Below are positions 56,338 through 63,425 of a DNA stretch of 64,000 nt, in pieces. Below the pieces are notes generated by a model. That model was given only the letters and a program-made list of their open reading frames with translations, searched no databases and was not told the DNA's origin. Each line of letters starts with the position of its first letter. Position 1 is the first letter of the stretch. Made by a program: the position numbers and the translations under genes. The DNA lies in assembly GCF_001927245.1 (NCBI RefSeq), contig NZ_MJUX01000002.1, positions 310,001 through 374,000 of the forward strand. Direction: 5' to 3'. This DNA is from Acuticoccus yangtzensis (GTDB lineage: Bacteria > Pseudomonadota > Alphaproteobacteria > Rhizobiales > Amorphaceae).

Positions 56338-57236
56338 ACGCCGTCCTCGACAGCCTCGCCTTCGACCTCTTCCCGCTCGTCTGGTCGGGCATCGTCACCG
56401 GCTGCCTCTATGCGCTGGGCGCGCTCGGCCTCGTGATGATCTTCAAATGCTCGCGCGTGGTGAACTTCAGTCACGGCAACGTCGCGGGGTTCGCTGCCTT
56501 CCTCGTCTACGGCTTCACGTCGGGGCTGCTGCTGGCCGTCTCCTGGGGCGTCGCGGTGCTGCTGGCGGCGGTCTTCATCGTCGCCATCGCCTTCCTCACC
56601 TACGCGCTGATCTCGCCCCTCATCCAGACGTCGGACCTCACCGCCACCATCGCCACGCTCGGCGTCGGCCTCATCGTCCAGGGCGCGACGCTGCTCCTGT
56701 TCGGGGCCGACATCGTCAGCCTGGACCTGCCGGTGCCGCGCTTCGCCACCTCCGTGCTCGGCCTTCGGATCACCGGCTACGACCTCACCGTGCTTTCGGT
56801 CGCCGTCGTCACCATCGGCGCGCTGTTCCTCGTCATCGACTTCACCAAACTCGGCATCGCCTTCCGCGCCATCTCGTCGAACGCCTTCGCGGCGGAGGTC
56901 TGCGGCCTCAACCTCGCCCGCGTACAGGTGTTCGCATGGTCGGTCGCGGCGGGGCTCGGCGTCATCGGCGCGCTTCTCATCGTGCCCACCACCTTCCTCA
57001 GCGCCACCACCGTCGCCGCCTTCATGCTGCAGGCATTCGCCGCGGCGGTGATCGGCGGGTTCGCCAGCCTTCCGGGCAGTCTGATCGGCGGAATCCTGAT
57101 CGGCATCCTCATGAACCTCTTCACCTTCTACGTGTCGCCGGAATACGCCTCCACCTTCCTGCTCGTCGTCATCCTGGCGGCGCTCAACGTGTTCCCGAAC
57201 GGCATCCTGGCGCCGGTGCGGGGCAGCCGTGTCTGA
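56334..57236 (+). CDS. Branched-chain-type ABC transporter permease (LivH-like)
   Basis: 300 aa, about eight membrane helices. The family opening GIVTGCLYALGALGLVMIFKCSRVVNFSHGNVAGFAAFL and the later GIAFRAISSNAFAAEVCGLNLARVQVFAW are typical LivH. Start ATG 56334 overlaps the dehydrogenase stop. Pairs with the LivM-like protein that starts inside its 3' end. Confidence 0.92.
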   Translation: MNAVLDSLAFDLFPLVWSGIVTGCLYALGALGLVMIFKCSRVVNFSHGNVAGFAAFLVYGFTSGLLLAVSWGVAVLLAAVFIVAIAFLTYALISPLIQTSDLTATIATLGVGLIVQGATLLLFGADIVSLDLPVPRFATSVLGLRITGYDLTVLSVAVVTIGALFLVIDFTKLGIAFRAISSNAFAAEVCGLNLARVQVFAWSVAAGLGVIGALLIVPTTFLSATTVAAFMLQAFAAAVIGGFASLPGSLIGGILIGILMNLFTFYVSPEYASTFLLVVILAALNVFPNGILAPVRGSRV

Positions 57237-58206
57237 CGCGCTCGCCTCCCCCGCCGCCGCCCTCCCGGTGCCGCCCGGCCGCGTCCTCGCGCGCGGCGCC
57301 ACGGTGCTCCTGGTGATGGGCCTCGCCGCCCTCCCCTTCGCGGTGCAGGGCTCGTGGATCTACGCCCTCGGCATCACCTTCGCCAACGCCGTCGCCGTGC
57401 TCTCGGTCAGCGTCCTCGTGCGCTATGGCGGCGAGGTGTCCATCGGCCACGGCTTCTTCGCAGCGGTCGGCGCCTACACGGTGGCCATCATGGAGCAGCG
57501 CCTCGGCGTGTCGCTCCTCGTGTCGCTGCCCGTCGGCGTGGCGCTCGGCGTCGTCAGCGGCATCGCCTTCGCCTGGCCGTCGCGCAACATCTCCGGCATC
57601 TACCTCGCCGTCTCCACCATGGCGCTCGCCCTCGCTCTGCCGGAGCTGATCAACAACGCCGCCTCCTTCACCGGCGGCTACCAGGGGCTCTACGTCGCCG
57701 AGCCGCTCGTCCCCGGCCTCTCCATGAGCCTGCAGCGCTACTACGTGCCGCTCGCCGCCCTCGTGCTGGTCGCGCTGGCGCTCGGCCAGTTCCGCCGCTC
57801 GCGCCAGGGTATGGCGATGCTCCTGGTGCGCACCCACCCCGCCGCAGCCGACGCCTTCGGCACGCCGCGCGTGTGGGCCCGCGTCGCCGTCATGGGGATC
57901 AGCTGCGGTGTCGCCGCGCTCGCCGGGTGCGTGCTCGCCTTCGCCAGCTCCACCGTGTCGCCCAGCGGCTTCACCTTGTGGACGTCCATCTTCTTCCTCG
58001 TCGGCTCGGTGGTCAGCGTCTACGGCCTCAGCCTGCCGCGCGCCCTCGTCGGCGGTGCCTTCCTCACCCTGGTGCCGCAGCTTCTGTCGGCGTCCGGAGC
58101 GTGGATCCCGGTGATGTACGGCGTCGCGCTGCTGGCGGTCATTCTCGCCGGCCACTTCCTGCCGCGCCTGTCCGCCCGCATTCGCCGACAGGGAGGGACC
58201 GCATGA
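57229..58206 (+). CDS. Branched-chain-type ABC transporter permease (LivM-like)
   Basis: 325 aa, about nine to ten membrane helices. LivM-typical GGEVSIGHGFFAAVGAYTVA, FAWPSRNISGIYLAVSTMALALALPEL and a loop near RTHPAAADAFGTPRVWARVAVMGISCGVAALAGCVLAF. GTG start overlaps the livH-like gene by eight bases. Its stop is overlapped by the livG-like start (ATGA). Confidence 0.92.
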   Translation: MSDALASPAAALPVPPGRVLARGATVLLVMGLAALPFAVQGSWIYALGITFANAVAVLSVSVLVRYGGEVSIGHGFFAAVGAYTVAIMEQRLGVSLLVSLPVGVALGVVSGIAFAWPSRNISGIYLAVSTMALALALPELINNAASFTGGYQGLYVAEPLVPGLSMSLQRYYVPLAALVLVALALGQFRRSRQGMAMLLVRTHPAAADAFGTPRVWARVAVMGISCGVAALAGCVLAFASSTVSPSGFTLWTSIFFLVGSVVSVYGLSLPRALVGGAFLTLVPQLLSASGAWIPVMYGVALLAVILAGHFLPRLSARIRRQGGTA

Positions 58207-59021
58207 GCCTCGCCAGCATCGCGCCAGCCAGCGTCACCCCCGCCGGCACCAACCCAGCACCGGCGCTGACCGGCCAGGGCGTCGCCCTCGCCTTCGGCGG
58301 CATCAAGGTGCTCCAGGGGCTCGACGTCACCTTCCGCGCCGGCGAAATCACCGGCCTCATCGGCCCCAACGGCGCCGGCAAGACCAGCCTCTTCAACTGC
58401 CTCACCGGCGCCTACCGGCCGACCGGCGGCACCATCCACTACGGCACCGCGCCGCTGGACGGCCTCTCCCCCGCCGAGCGCGCCCGCAAAGGCATCGTCC
58501 GCTCGTTCCAGACCGTCGCCTTGTGCCCCGACCTCACCGTCGCCGAAAACGTCATGATGGGCCTCGCCCGCGACTACCGGGCCGGGTGGGCGAGCGCCTT
58601 CCTCCCCCTCGCCCGCGGCCGCCGCGAACGCGCCGCCATGATGGACGGCGCCATGGCCGCCCTCACCACGCTCGGCCTGGAGCGCACCGCGTCGGCCTAT
58701 CCCGGCGCGCTTCCCCCCGGCACCCAGCGCCTCGTCGAGATCGCCCGCGCCATCGCCGGCAAGCCGTCCGTGCTGCTGCTCGACGAGCCCGCCGCCGGCC
58801 TCAACACCGCCGAAACGCGCGAACTCACCCGCGCGCTCCGCCGCCTCGCCGCGCCGGACCTCGTCATGGTCGTCGTCGAGCACGACATGGACCTCGTGAT
58901 GTCGATCTGCGACCGCATCACCGTCCTCAACTTCGGCACCATCGTCGCATCCGGCGCGCCGGACGCCATCCGCCGCGACCCCGACGTTCAGCGCATCTAC
59001 CTGGGGACCGAGGATGACTGA
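58203..59021 (+). CDS. Branched-chain-type ABC transporter ATP-binding protein (LivG-like) with altered signature motif
   Basis: 272 aa with a Pro/Ala-rich N-terminal extension of about 20 residues. Walker A GPNGAGKTS (54-62), Walker B VLLLDEPAAGLN with the typical LivG end, and H-loop VVEHDMDLVM. The ABC signature reads LPPGTQRLVEIARAI (170-184) where LivG proteins normally have LSYGQQRLVEIARAL, so the conserved Ser and first Gln are replaced. The ATPase is probably still active, but the change is noteworthy. The C-terminal DPDVQRIYLG matches the family. Overlaps the livF-like gene by eight bases. Confidence 0.9.
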   Translation: MSLASIAPASVTPAGTNPAPALTGQGVALAFGGIKVLQGLDVTFRAGEITGLIGPNGAGKTSLFNCLTGAYRPTGGTIHYGTAPLDGLSPAERARKGIVRSFQTVALCPDLTVAENVMMGLARDYRAGWASAFLPLARGRRERAAMMDGAMAALTTLGLERTASAYPGALPPGTQRLVEIARAIAGKPSVLLLDEPAAGLNTAETRELTRALRRLAAPDLVMVVVEHDMDLVMSICDRITVLNFGTIVASGAPDAIRRDPDVQRIYLGTEDD

Positions 59022-59748
59022 TCTCCTGCGCATCGACCACCTGTCCGTGTTCTACGGCGCCGCCGCGCAGGCCGTGGAGGACGTCTCGTTCAGCGTCCCC
59101 GGCAACGCGGTGGTGGCGCTGCTGGGCGCCAACGGGGCGGGCAAGTCGTCCATCATGAAGGCGGTCGCGGGGCTCATCCCCGGTCGCGGCGCCATCACCT
59201 TCGACGGCGCGCGGATCGACGGCACCACCACCCGCGCCCGCGTCGCCCGCGGCATCGTCTACGTGCCGGAGGGACGCGCCGTCGTCGGGGACCTCACCGT
59301 GCGCGAAAACCTCGTCCTCGGCGGCTACACCGTGCCCGGTCCCGCCCGGCGCAGCCGCATGGAGATGGTGCTGGACCTCTTTCCCGAGATCGCCGGCAAA
59401 GCGAACGGCGGCGCCTGGCGCTTGTCGGGCGGAGAGCAGCAGATGCTCGCCATCGGCCGCGGGCTTATGGCCGGGCCGCGGCTCCTGCTGCTGGACGAGC
59501 CGTCCCTCGGCCTCGCCCCTCTCCTCGTGCGCCGGGTCTTCGACAGGCTCGCCACCATCCGCGCCGAGAGCGGCCTCGCCATCCTCCTGGTGGAGCAGAA
59601 CCTTGCCATGACCATGCGCCTTGCCGACGAGATCCACTTCCTGCGCGGCGGCCGCCTGATCGGCCACAAACGCACCGACGAGCTGCGCGACGGTGCCGCC
59701 CGCCAGCATGCCGTCGACACCTTCCTGGGCGCGGCGGCGGCGGAGTGA
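59014..59748 (+). CDS. Branched-chain-type ABC transporter ATP-binding protein (LivF-like)
   Basis: 244 aa. Walker A GANGAGKSS (about 38-46), LivF-typical YVPEGRAVVGDLTVRENL, signature RLSGGEQQMLAIGRGLM, and Walker B LLLLDEPSLGLAPLLV. Its signature is normal, unlike that of the LivG-like partner. The lactonase-like gene begins just after its stop codon. Confidence 0.93.
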   Translation: MTDLLRIDHLSVFYGAAAQAVEDVSFSVPGNAVVALLGANGAGKSSIMKAVAGLIPGRGAITFDGARIDGTTTRARVARGIVYVPEGRAVVGDLTVRENLVLGGYTVPGPARRSRMEMVLDLFPEIAGKANGGAWRLSGGEQQMLAIGRGLMAGPRLLLLDEPSLGLAPLLVRRVFDRLATIRAESGLAILLVEQNLAMTMRLADEIHFLRGGRLIGHKRTDELRDGAARQHAVDTFLGAAAAE

Positions 59749-59753
59749 GCACG

Positions 59754-60614
59754 ATGACACACACCCAAAACGGCGATTGGGAGATCCACGCCATCCGCTA
59801 CGCCGTCAACCCGACGCGCACCCGCGGCCAGAACTTCATCCTCGAAGCCAGCCCCGCCGAGCCGCTCACCCTGGACTTCTACTCCTGGGTGCTCATGCGC
59901 GGCGACGAGGTGATCGTCGTCGATACCGGAATGGACCCCGCCAAGGCGGAGCACCACGGCCACACCATGCTGGTCAATCCGGTGGATGCGCTGCGTTCCC
60001 TCGGCGTCGACCCGGAGGCGGTCACCACCGTGATCCTCACCCACGCCCACTACGACCATACCGGCCACCTGAACGCCTTCCCCAACGCCCAATTCCACAT
60101 GCAGGCCGAGGAGATGGCCTTCATCACCGGCCCGTTCATGGCCCGCCCCTGGTTCCGCCGCGCCTACGAGGTGGACGAGATCCTCACCCTGGTGGAGCTT
60201 CTCCACGCAGGACGCCTGACGCTCCACGGGCGCGAGGAGACGATTGCGGACGGAGTCACCGTCCACTGGGTCGGCGGCCACACGGCGGGGCAGGAGATCA
60301 TCACCGTCGCCACCAGCCGCGGCACCGTCGTCCTAGCCTCCGACGCGCTGCATTATTACGAGGAATATGAGCGCGGCGTCCCCTTCGCCATCGTCGTCAG
60401 CTCGGCCGACATGATCGCCGCCCACGACACCATCCGCCGGCTGGCGGCGAGCGACGACCACGTGGTGCCCGCACACGACCCGCGCGTGGCCGAACTCTAC
60501 CCCCCGTCGCGCCCCGACCTCGCCGGGCAGGTGATGCGGCTCGACCTGCCGCCCGCCCTCTCGCTCACGCCGTCATCCACCCCGGCGGCCCCCGGCAAAG
60601 GATGGGCCGCGTGA
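59754..60614 (+). CDS. Metallo-beta-lactamase-fold hydrolase, N-acyl-homoserine-lactonase-like
   Basis: 286 aa. Dinuclear metal motif THAHYDHTGH (HxHxDH), later HWVGGHTAGQE, ASDALHYYEE and VPAHDP, the set seen in AHL-lactonase-type MBL proteins. They open lactone rings; some act on quorum signals, others on metabolic lactones. Its position at the end of a transporter/dehydrogenase operon argues for a catabolic lactone rather than quorum quenching. Start ATG 59754 has GGAG eight bases upstream; GTG 59745, overlapping the livF-like stop, is the alternative. Confidence 0.86.
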   Translation: MTHTQNGDWEIHAIRYAVNPTRTRGQNFILEASPAEPLTLDFYSWVLMRGDEVIVVDTGMDPAKAEHHGHTMLVNPVDALRSLGVDPEAVTTVILTHAHYDHTGHLNAFPNAQFHMQAEEMAFITGPFMARPWFRRAYEVDEILTLVELLHAGRLTLHGREETIADGVTVHWVGGHTAGQEIITVATSRGTVVLASDALHYYEEYERGVPFAIVVSSADMIAAHDTIRRLAASDDHVVPAHDPRVAELYPPSRPDLAGQVMRLDLPPALSLTPSSTPAAPGKGWAA

Positions 60615-60683
60615 TGATGCTCAATTGCGCAACCACGGTCCCTTCGGGCAATGACGATCATGCTTCAGAAGGACCAAGAACGC

Positions 60684-61319
60684 ATGATGCATCAAACCAA
60701 GGAGGAGCGGGTCGCGGACTATCTGCGCGAGGGGATCATCTCCGGCCGCCTTCCGCGCGGGTCGAAGCTGAAGCAGGCCGAAATCGCGGCGGTGATCGGC
60801 ACCAGCATCACCCCGGTGCGCGAGGCGATCAAACTCTTGGAGGCGGAGGGCTTCGTCCACGCCTCGTCCCACAAGGGCGCGATCGTCGCCGAATTCGACA
60901 TCAACGCGACCGAAGAGATCGTCGACCTCAGGGTGATCATGGAGTGCCGCCTTGCGCTGAAGGCCATGGCGCGCCTGACCGAGGCGCAGATCGCCGAACT
61001 CGTCGCCCTGCAGAAGGAGCTGGAGGCGGCGACCGCGCGGGCCGACAAGGACGCGGTGCGCGGCATCAACTACCGCTTCCACGAGCTGATCTACATGGCC
61101 GCCGATCTGCCGATGACCTTGCGGTTCACCCGCACGCTCTGGGCCCGCTACCCGTTCGACCTCATCAACAAGGTGGAAAGCCGCATCGACCGCGCGTCGG
61201 ACGAGCACCGGGCGATGCTCTCGGCCATCATCTCGCGCGACGAGGCGGCTCTCATCGCCGCGCTGCGCACCCACATCCGCGCCGGCTGGGAGGAGTTCAA
61301 GGCAAGCTACAAGCCCTGA
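60684..61319 (+). CDS. GntR-family (FCD-type) transcriptional regulator, probable master regulator of the 51-64 kb cluster
   Basis: 211 aa from the preferred start. Winged HTH (KEERVADYLREGIISGRLPRGSKLKQAEIAAVIGTSITPVREAIKLLEAEGF) then an FCD domain with all three metal histidines (YRFHELIY, DEHRAMLSAI, RTHIRAGWEEF). Start: ATG 60684 follows AGAAGGA; upstream in-frame ATGs (60651, 60660) have no ribosome site. The palindrome TGATGCATCA at 60685-60694 overlaps this start codon, which suggests autoregulation. Related ATGCAT elements occur in front of the divergent operons at 53.0-53.2 kb and the dehydratase gene at 62.0 kb. Confidence 0.88.
   Translation: MMHQTKEERVADYLREGIISGRLPRGSKLKQAEIAAVIGTSITPVREAIKLLEAEGFVHASSHKGAIVAEFDINATEEIVDLRVIMECRLALKAMARLTEAQIAELVALQKELEAATARADKDAVRGINYRFHELIYMAADLPMTLRFTRTLWARYPFDLINKVESRIDRASDEHRAMLSAIISRDEAALIAALRTHIRAGWEEFKASYKP
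60685..60694. promoter_or_regulatory. ATGCAT-type regulatory element C
   Basis: Perfect palindrome TGATGCATCA overlapping the preferred start codon of the GntR gene. Its complement shares ATGCATCAT with elements B and D. Probably autoregulatory. Confidence 0.5.
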
Positions 61320-61398
61320 GGGGCGCTTGCCGGCTCCATCCGGGCGCAGCGGCCACCACCGGCCGTCCCCTCTGCCGCCCCGATCTATGGAGCCTTCA

Positions 61399-61977
61399 AT
61401 GACGACCAATTCGATCCTGCTCGTCATGGACATGATGAACGACCTCGTCCACCCGGAAGGAATGGGCGCGGCCACCTACGCCGTCCAATGCCGCGAGCGC
61501 GGCGTCTATGCCGCCACCGCCACCGCGATCGCCCGCGCCCGCGCCGCCGGGATCATGGTCGGCTACGTGCGCGTCGGCTTCTCGCCGTCCTATGCGGAGT
61601 GTCCGCCGGGCTCGCCGGTGTTCTCCAAGGCGCGTGACAACGGCGTCTTCACCCTCGGCACCTGGGGCACGGAGGTCTTCGCCGACTTCGCGCCGCAGGA
61701 GGGCGACCCCGACATCGTCAAGCACCGCGTCAGCCCGTTCTACGGCACCAAGCTGGAGCCGCTGCTGCGCGCGCGCTCCATCGGCCGGCTGATCCTCACG
61801 GGCGTCTCCACAAACGGCGTGGTGTCGGCGGCGGTGCGCGAGGGGCACGACCGGGACTACGCCTGCGTCATCCTCGAGGACTGCTGCGCCGGGGCGACCG
61901 CCGAAGAGCACGAACACGCGATGTCCGGCCTCAAACGCTACGCCACGGTGACCACCGCGGACGCATTCCCCACCTGA
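61399..61977 (+). CDS. Isochorismatase-fold hydrolase lacking the usual catalytic cysteine
   Basis: 192 aa. Cysteine-hydrolase (isochorismatase-like) fold with Asp11 in LVMDMMNDLVHPEG and Lys108 in DIVKHRVSPFYGT, two members of the normal Asp-Lys-Cys triad. At the cysteine position the sequence is LTGVSTNGVVSAAV (135-142), where amidases read like GVATNVCVE. Val141 thus replaces the nucleophile, as in true isochorismatases such as PhzD. It is therefore unlikely to be an amidase and may hydrolyse an enol ether or use the fold differently. ATG 61399 has GGAG six bases upstream. Lies between the GntR gene and the dehydratase. Confidence 0.82.
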   Translation: MTTNSILLVMDMMNDLVHPEGMGAATYAVQCRERGVYAATATAIARARAAGIMVGYVRVGFSPSYAECPPGSPVFSKARDNGVFTLGTWGTEVFADFAPQEGDPDIVKHRVSPFYGTKLEPLLRARSIGRLILTGVSTNGVVSAAVREGHDRDYACVILEDCCAGATAEEHEHAMSGLKRYATVTTADAFPT

Positions 61978-61991
61978 TAATGCATCATTAT
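61977..61991. promoter_or_regulatory. ATGCAT-type regulatory element D
   Basis: ATAATG-CAT-CATTAT: perfect six-base arms around CAT, starting at the last base of the preceding stop codon. It is the best-formed of the five related elements and lies upstream of the dehydratase gene. Confidence 0.6.
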
Positions 61992-62057
61992 TGCGGTCGG
62001 CGCGTACAAATCGACCGTTAGCCGGCCAAAACACGCCTGGTACGCCGAACGGACCCG

Positions 62058-62090
62058 TTGACCCGCCCTACAAAGAATGCATTCTATATC
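62058..62090 (+). promoter_or_regulatory. Candidate promoter with ATGCAT-type element E
   Basis: TTGACC (-35, 62058-62063), then the perfect palindrome AGAATGCATTCT (62074-62085) covering the expected -10 position (ATTCTA at a 17-bp spacer, or TATATC slightly later). A regulator bound here would block the dehydratase/CoA-transferase transcript. About 100 bp of leader follows before the TTG start. Confidence 0.5.
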
Positions 62091-62189
62091 AAACGCTGAA
62101 TTTCGGGACCGGACGCTCGGCAGGCGCACACGACGCCGCCGCCCGGCCCCCTCCCCCAGAACAAACCGCCTCTCACCCAGGAGCACGCC

Positions 62190-63410
62190 TTGAGCACCTT
62201 CGACACCATCGAAAAGCCGAAACACGACGTCGGCGGCGCCCCCGCCGAGGGCCTGATCACCGACGAGGCGATCGCCAAGGCGCGCGACATGATCGGCCTG
62301 CAGCTCCGCCCCGAGGGCCCCTACCTGCAGGACGCAACGCCCGACACACTGCGCAACTGGTGCAACGGCATCGGCGACCTCAACCCGCTCTACCGCGACC
62401 TCGAATATGGCCGCCTCAGCCGCTACGGGACCCAGCTCGCCCACCCCATGTTCCCGATGGCCTTCGGCTGGATCGGCCGCACCCGCTGGGGCCTTCCCGG
62501 CGTCCACGGCTTCTACGCCGGCAACGACTGGGAACTCTTCCGCCACATCCGCCCCGGCGACCGCATCAGCGCCATCGAACGCGTCGTCGGCGTCGAAGTG
62601 AAGGAGTCGAAGTTCTCCGGCCGGCTCGTGCTGCAATATGTCGAGGCGAGCTACACCAACCAGCGCGGCGAACTCGTCGCCCGCGCGCTCGGCACCTGCA
62701 CCCGGCACGAGCGCAAGGCCGCCCGCGATGCCGGCAAGTACAAGGACATCAAGACCCACGAATACACGCCCGAAGACTACGACAAGATCGATGAGGCGAT
62801 CATGCGCGAGGATGAGCGCATGCGCGGCGCCAACGTGCGCTACTTCGAGGACGTGACCGAGGGCGAGACGCTGGACCCCATCGTGCGCGGGCCGCTGTCT
62901 CTGATGGACACCATGGGCTTCCTCGTCGGCTGCGGGCGCGGCCACACCCACGGCGTCGTCTTCAAGGCGGCGATGAAACACCCCGGCCACTTCTTCCGTA
63001 ACCCGGAAGCGGGCGGCGGCATCGAGTACACCGGCATCGGCCACCACCGCGAATCGACCGCCAAAGAGGTCGGCGTCCCCGGCGTCTACGACTACGGCCC
63101 GCAGCGGTCGTCGTGGATGGCCTCGCTGGTGACCAACTGGATGGGCGACGCCGCCTTCCTGAAGCGCGTGCGCACCGAGATGCGCCGATTCAACACCATG
63201 GGCGACTGTACCTGGTGCAAGGGCAAGGTGGTGAAGAAGTACATCAAGGACCGCCACGCCCTCGTCGACCTCGAAATCTGGGGCGAGAACCAGCGCGGCG
63301 AGATCACCACGCCGGGCCTTGCCACCGTGGTGCTGCCGTCGCGCGATCCCAGCATCCCCGTCCACTTCGACGGGTCGGGCCTCGACCTCGACCTTCCCGT
63401 CGTGCGCTGA
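62190..63410 (+). CDS. Large MaoC/HTD2-like (FAS1-like dehydratase-domain) hydratase/dehydratase
   Basis: 406 aa, two hotdog halves. The N-terminal half has WCNGIGDLNPLYRD and the substrate-channel AHPMFPMAFGWIGRT; the C-terminal half carries RYFEDVTEGETLDP and GRGHTHGVVFKAAMK. Such long FAS1-like/MaoC proteins hydrate or dehydrate acyl-CoAs, including mesaconyl-CoA-type C5 esters. TTG 62190 has AGGAG six bases upstream and is the likely start. It is followed 15 bp later by a CoA-transferase gene, so the pair probably makes and then hydrates or dehydrates a CoA ester. Confidence 0.85.
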   Translation: MSTFDTIEKPKHDVGGAPAEGLITDEAIAKARDMIGLQLRPEGPYLQDATPDTLRNWCNGIGDLNPLYRDLEYGRLSRYGTQLAHPMFPMAFGWIGRTRWGLPGVHGFYAGNDWELFRHIRPGDRISAIERVVGVEVKESKFSGRLVLQYVEASYTNQRGELVARALGTCTRHERKAARDAGKYKDIKTHEYTPEDYDKIDEAIMREDERMRGANVRYFEDVTEGETLDPIVRGPLSLMDTMGFLVGCGRGHTHGVVFKAAMKHPGHFFRNPEAGGGIEYTGIGHHRESTAKEVGVPGVYDYGPQRSSWMASLVTNWMGDAAFLKRVRTEMRRFNTMGDCTWCKGKVVKKYIKDRHALVDLEIWGENQRGEITTPGLATVVLPSRDPSIPVHFDGSGLDLDLPVVR

Positions 63411-63425
63411 ACCCGAGGACCCGCC

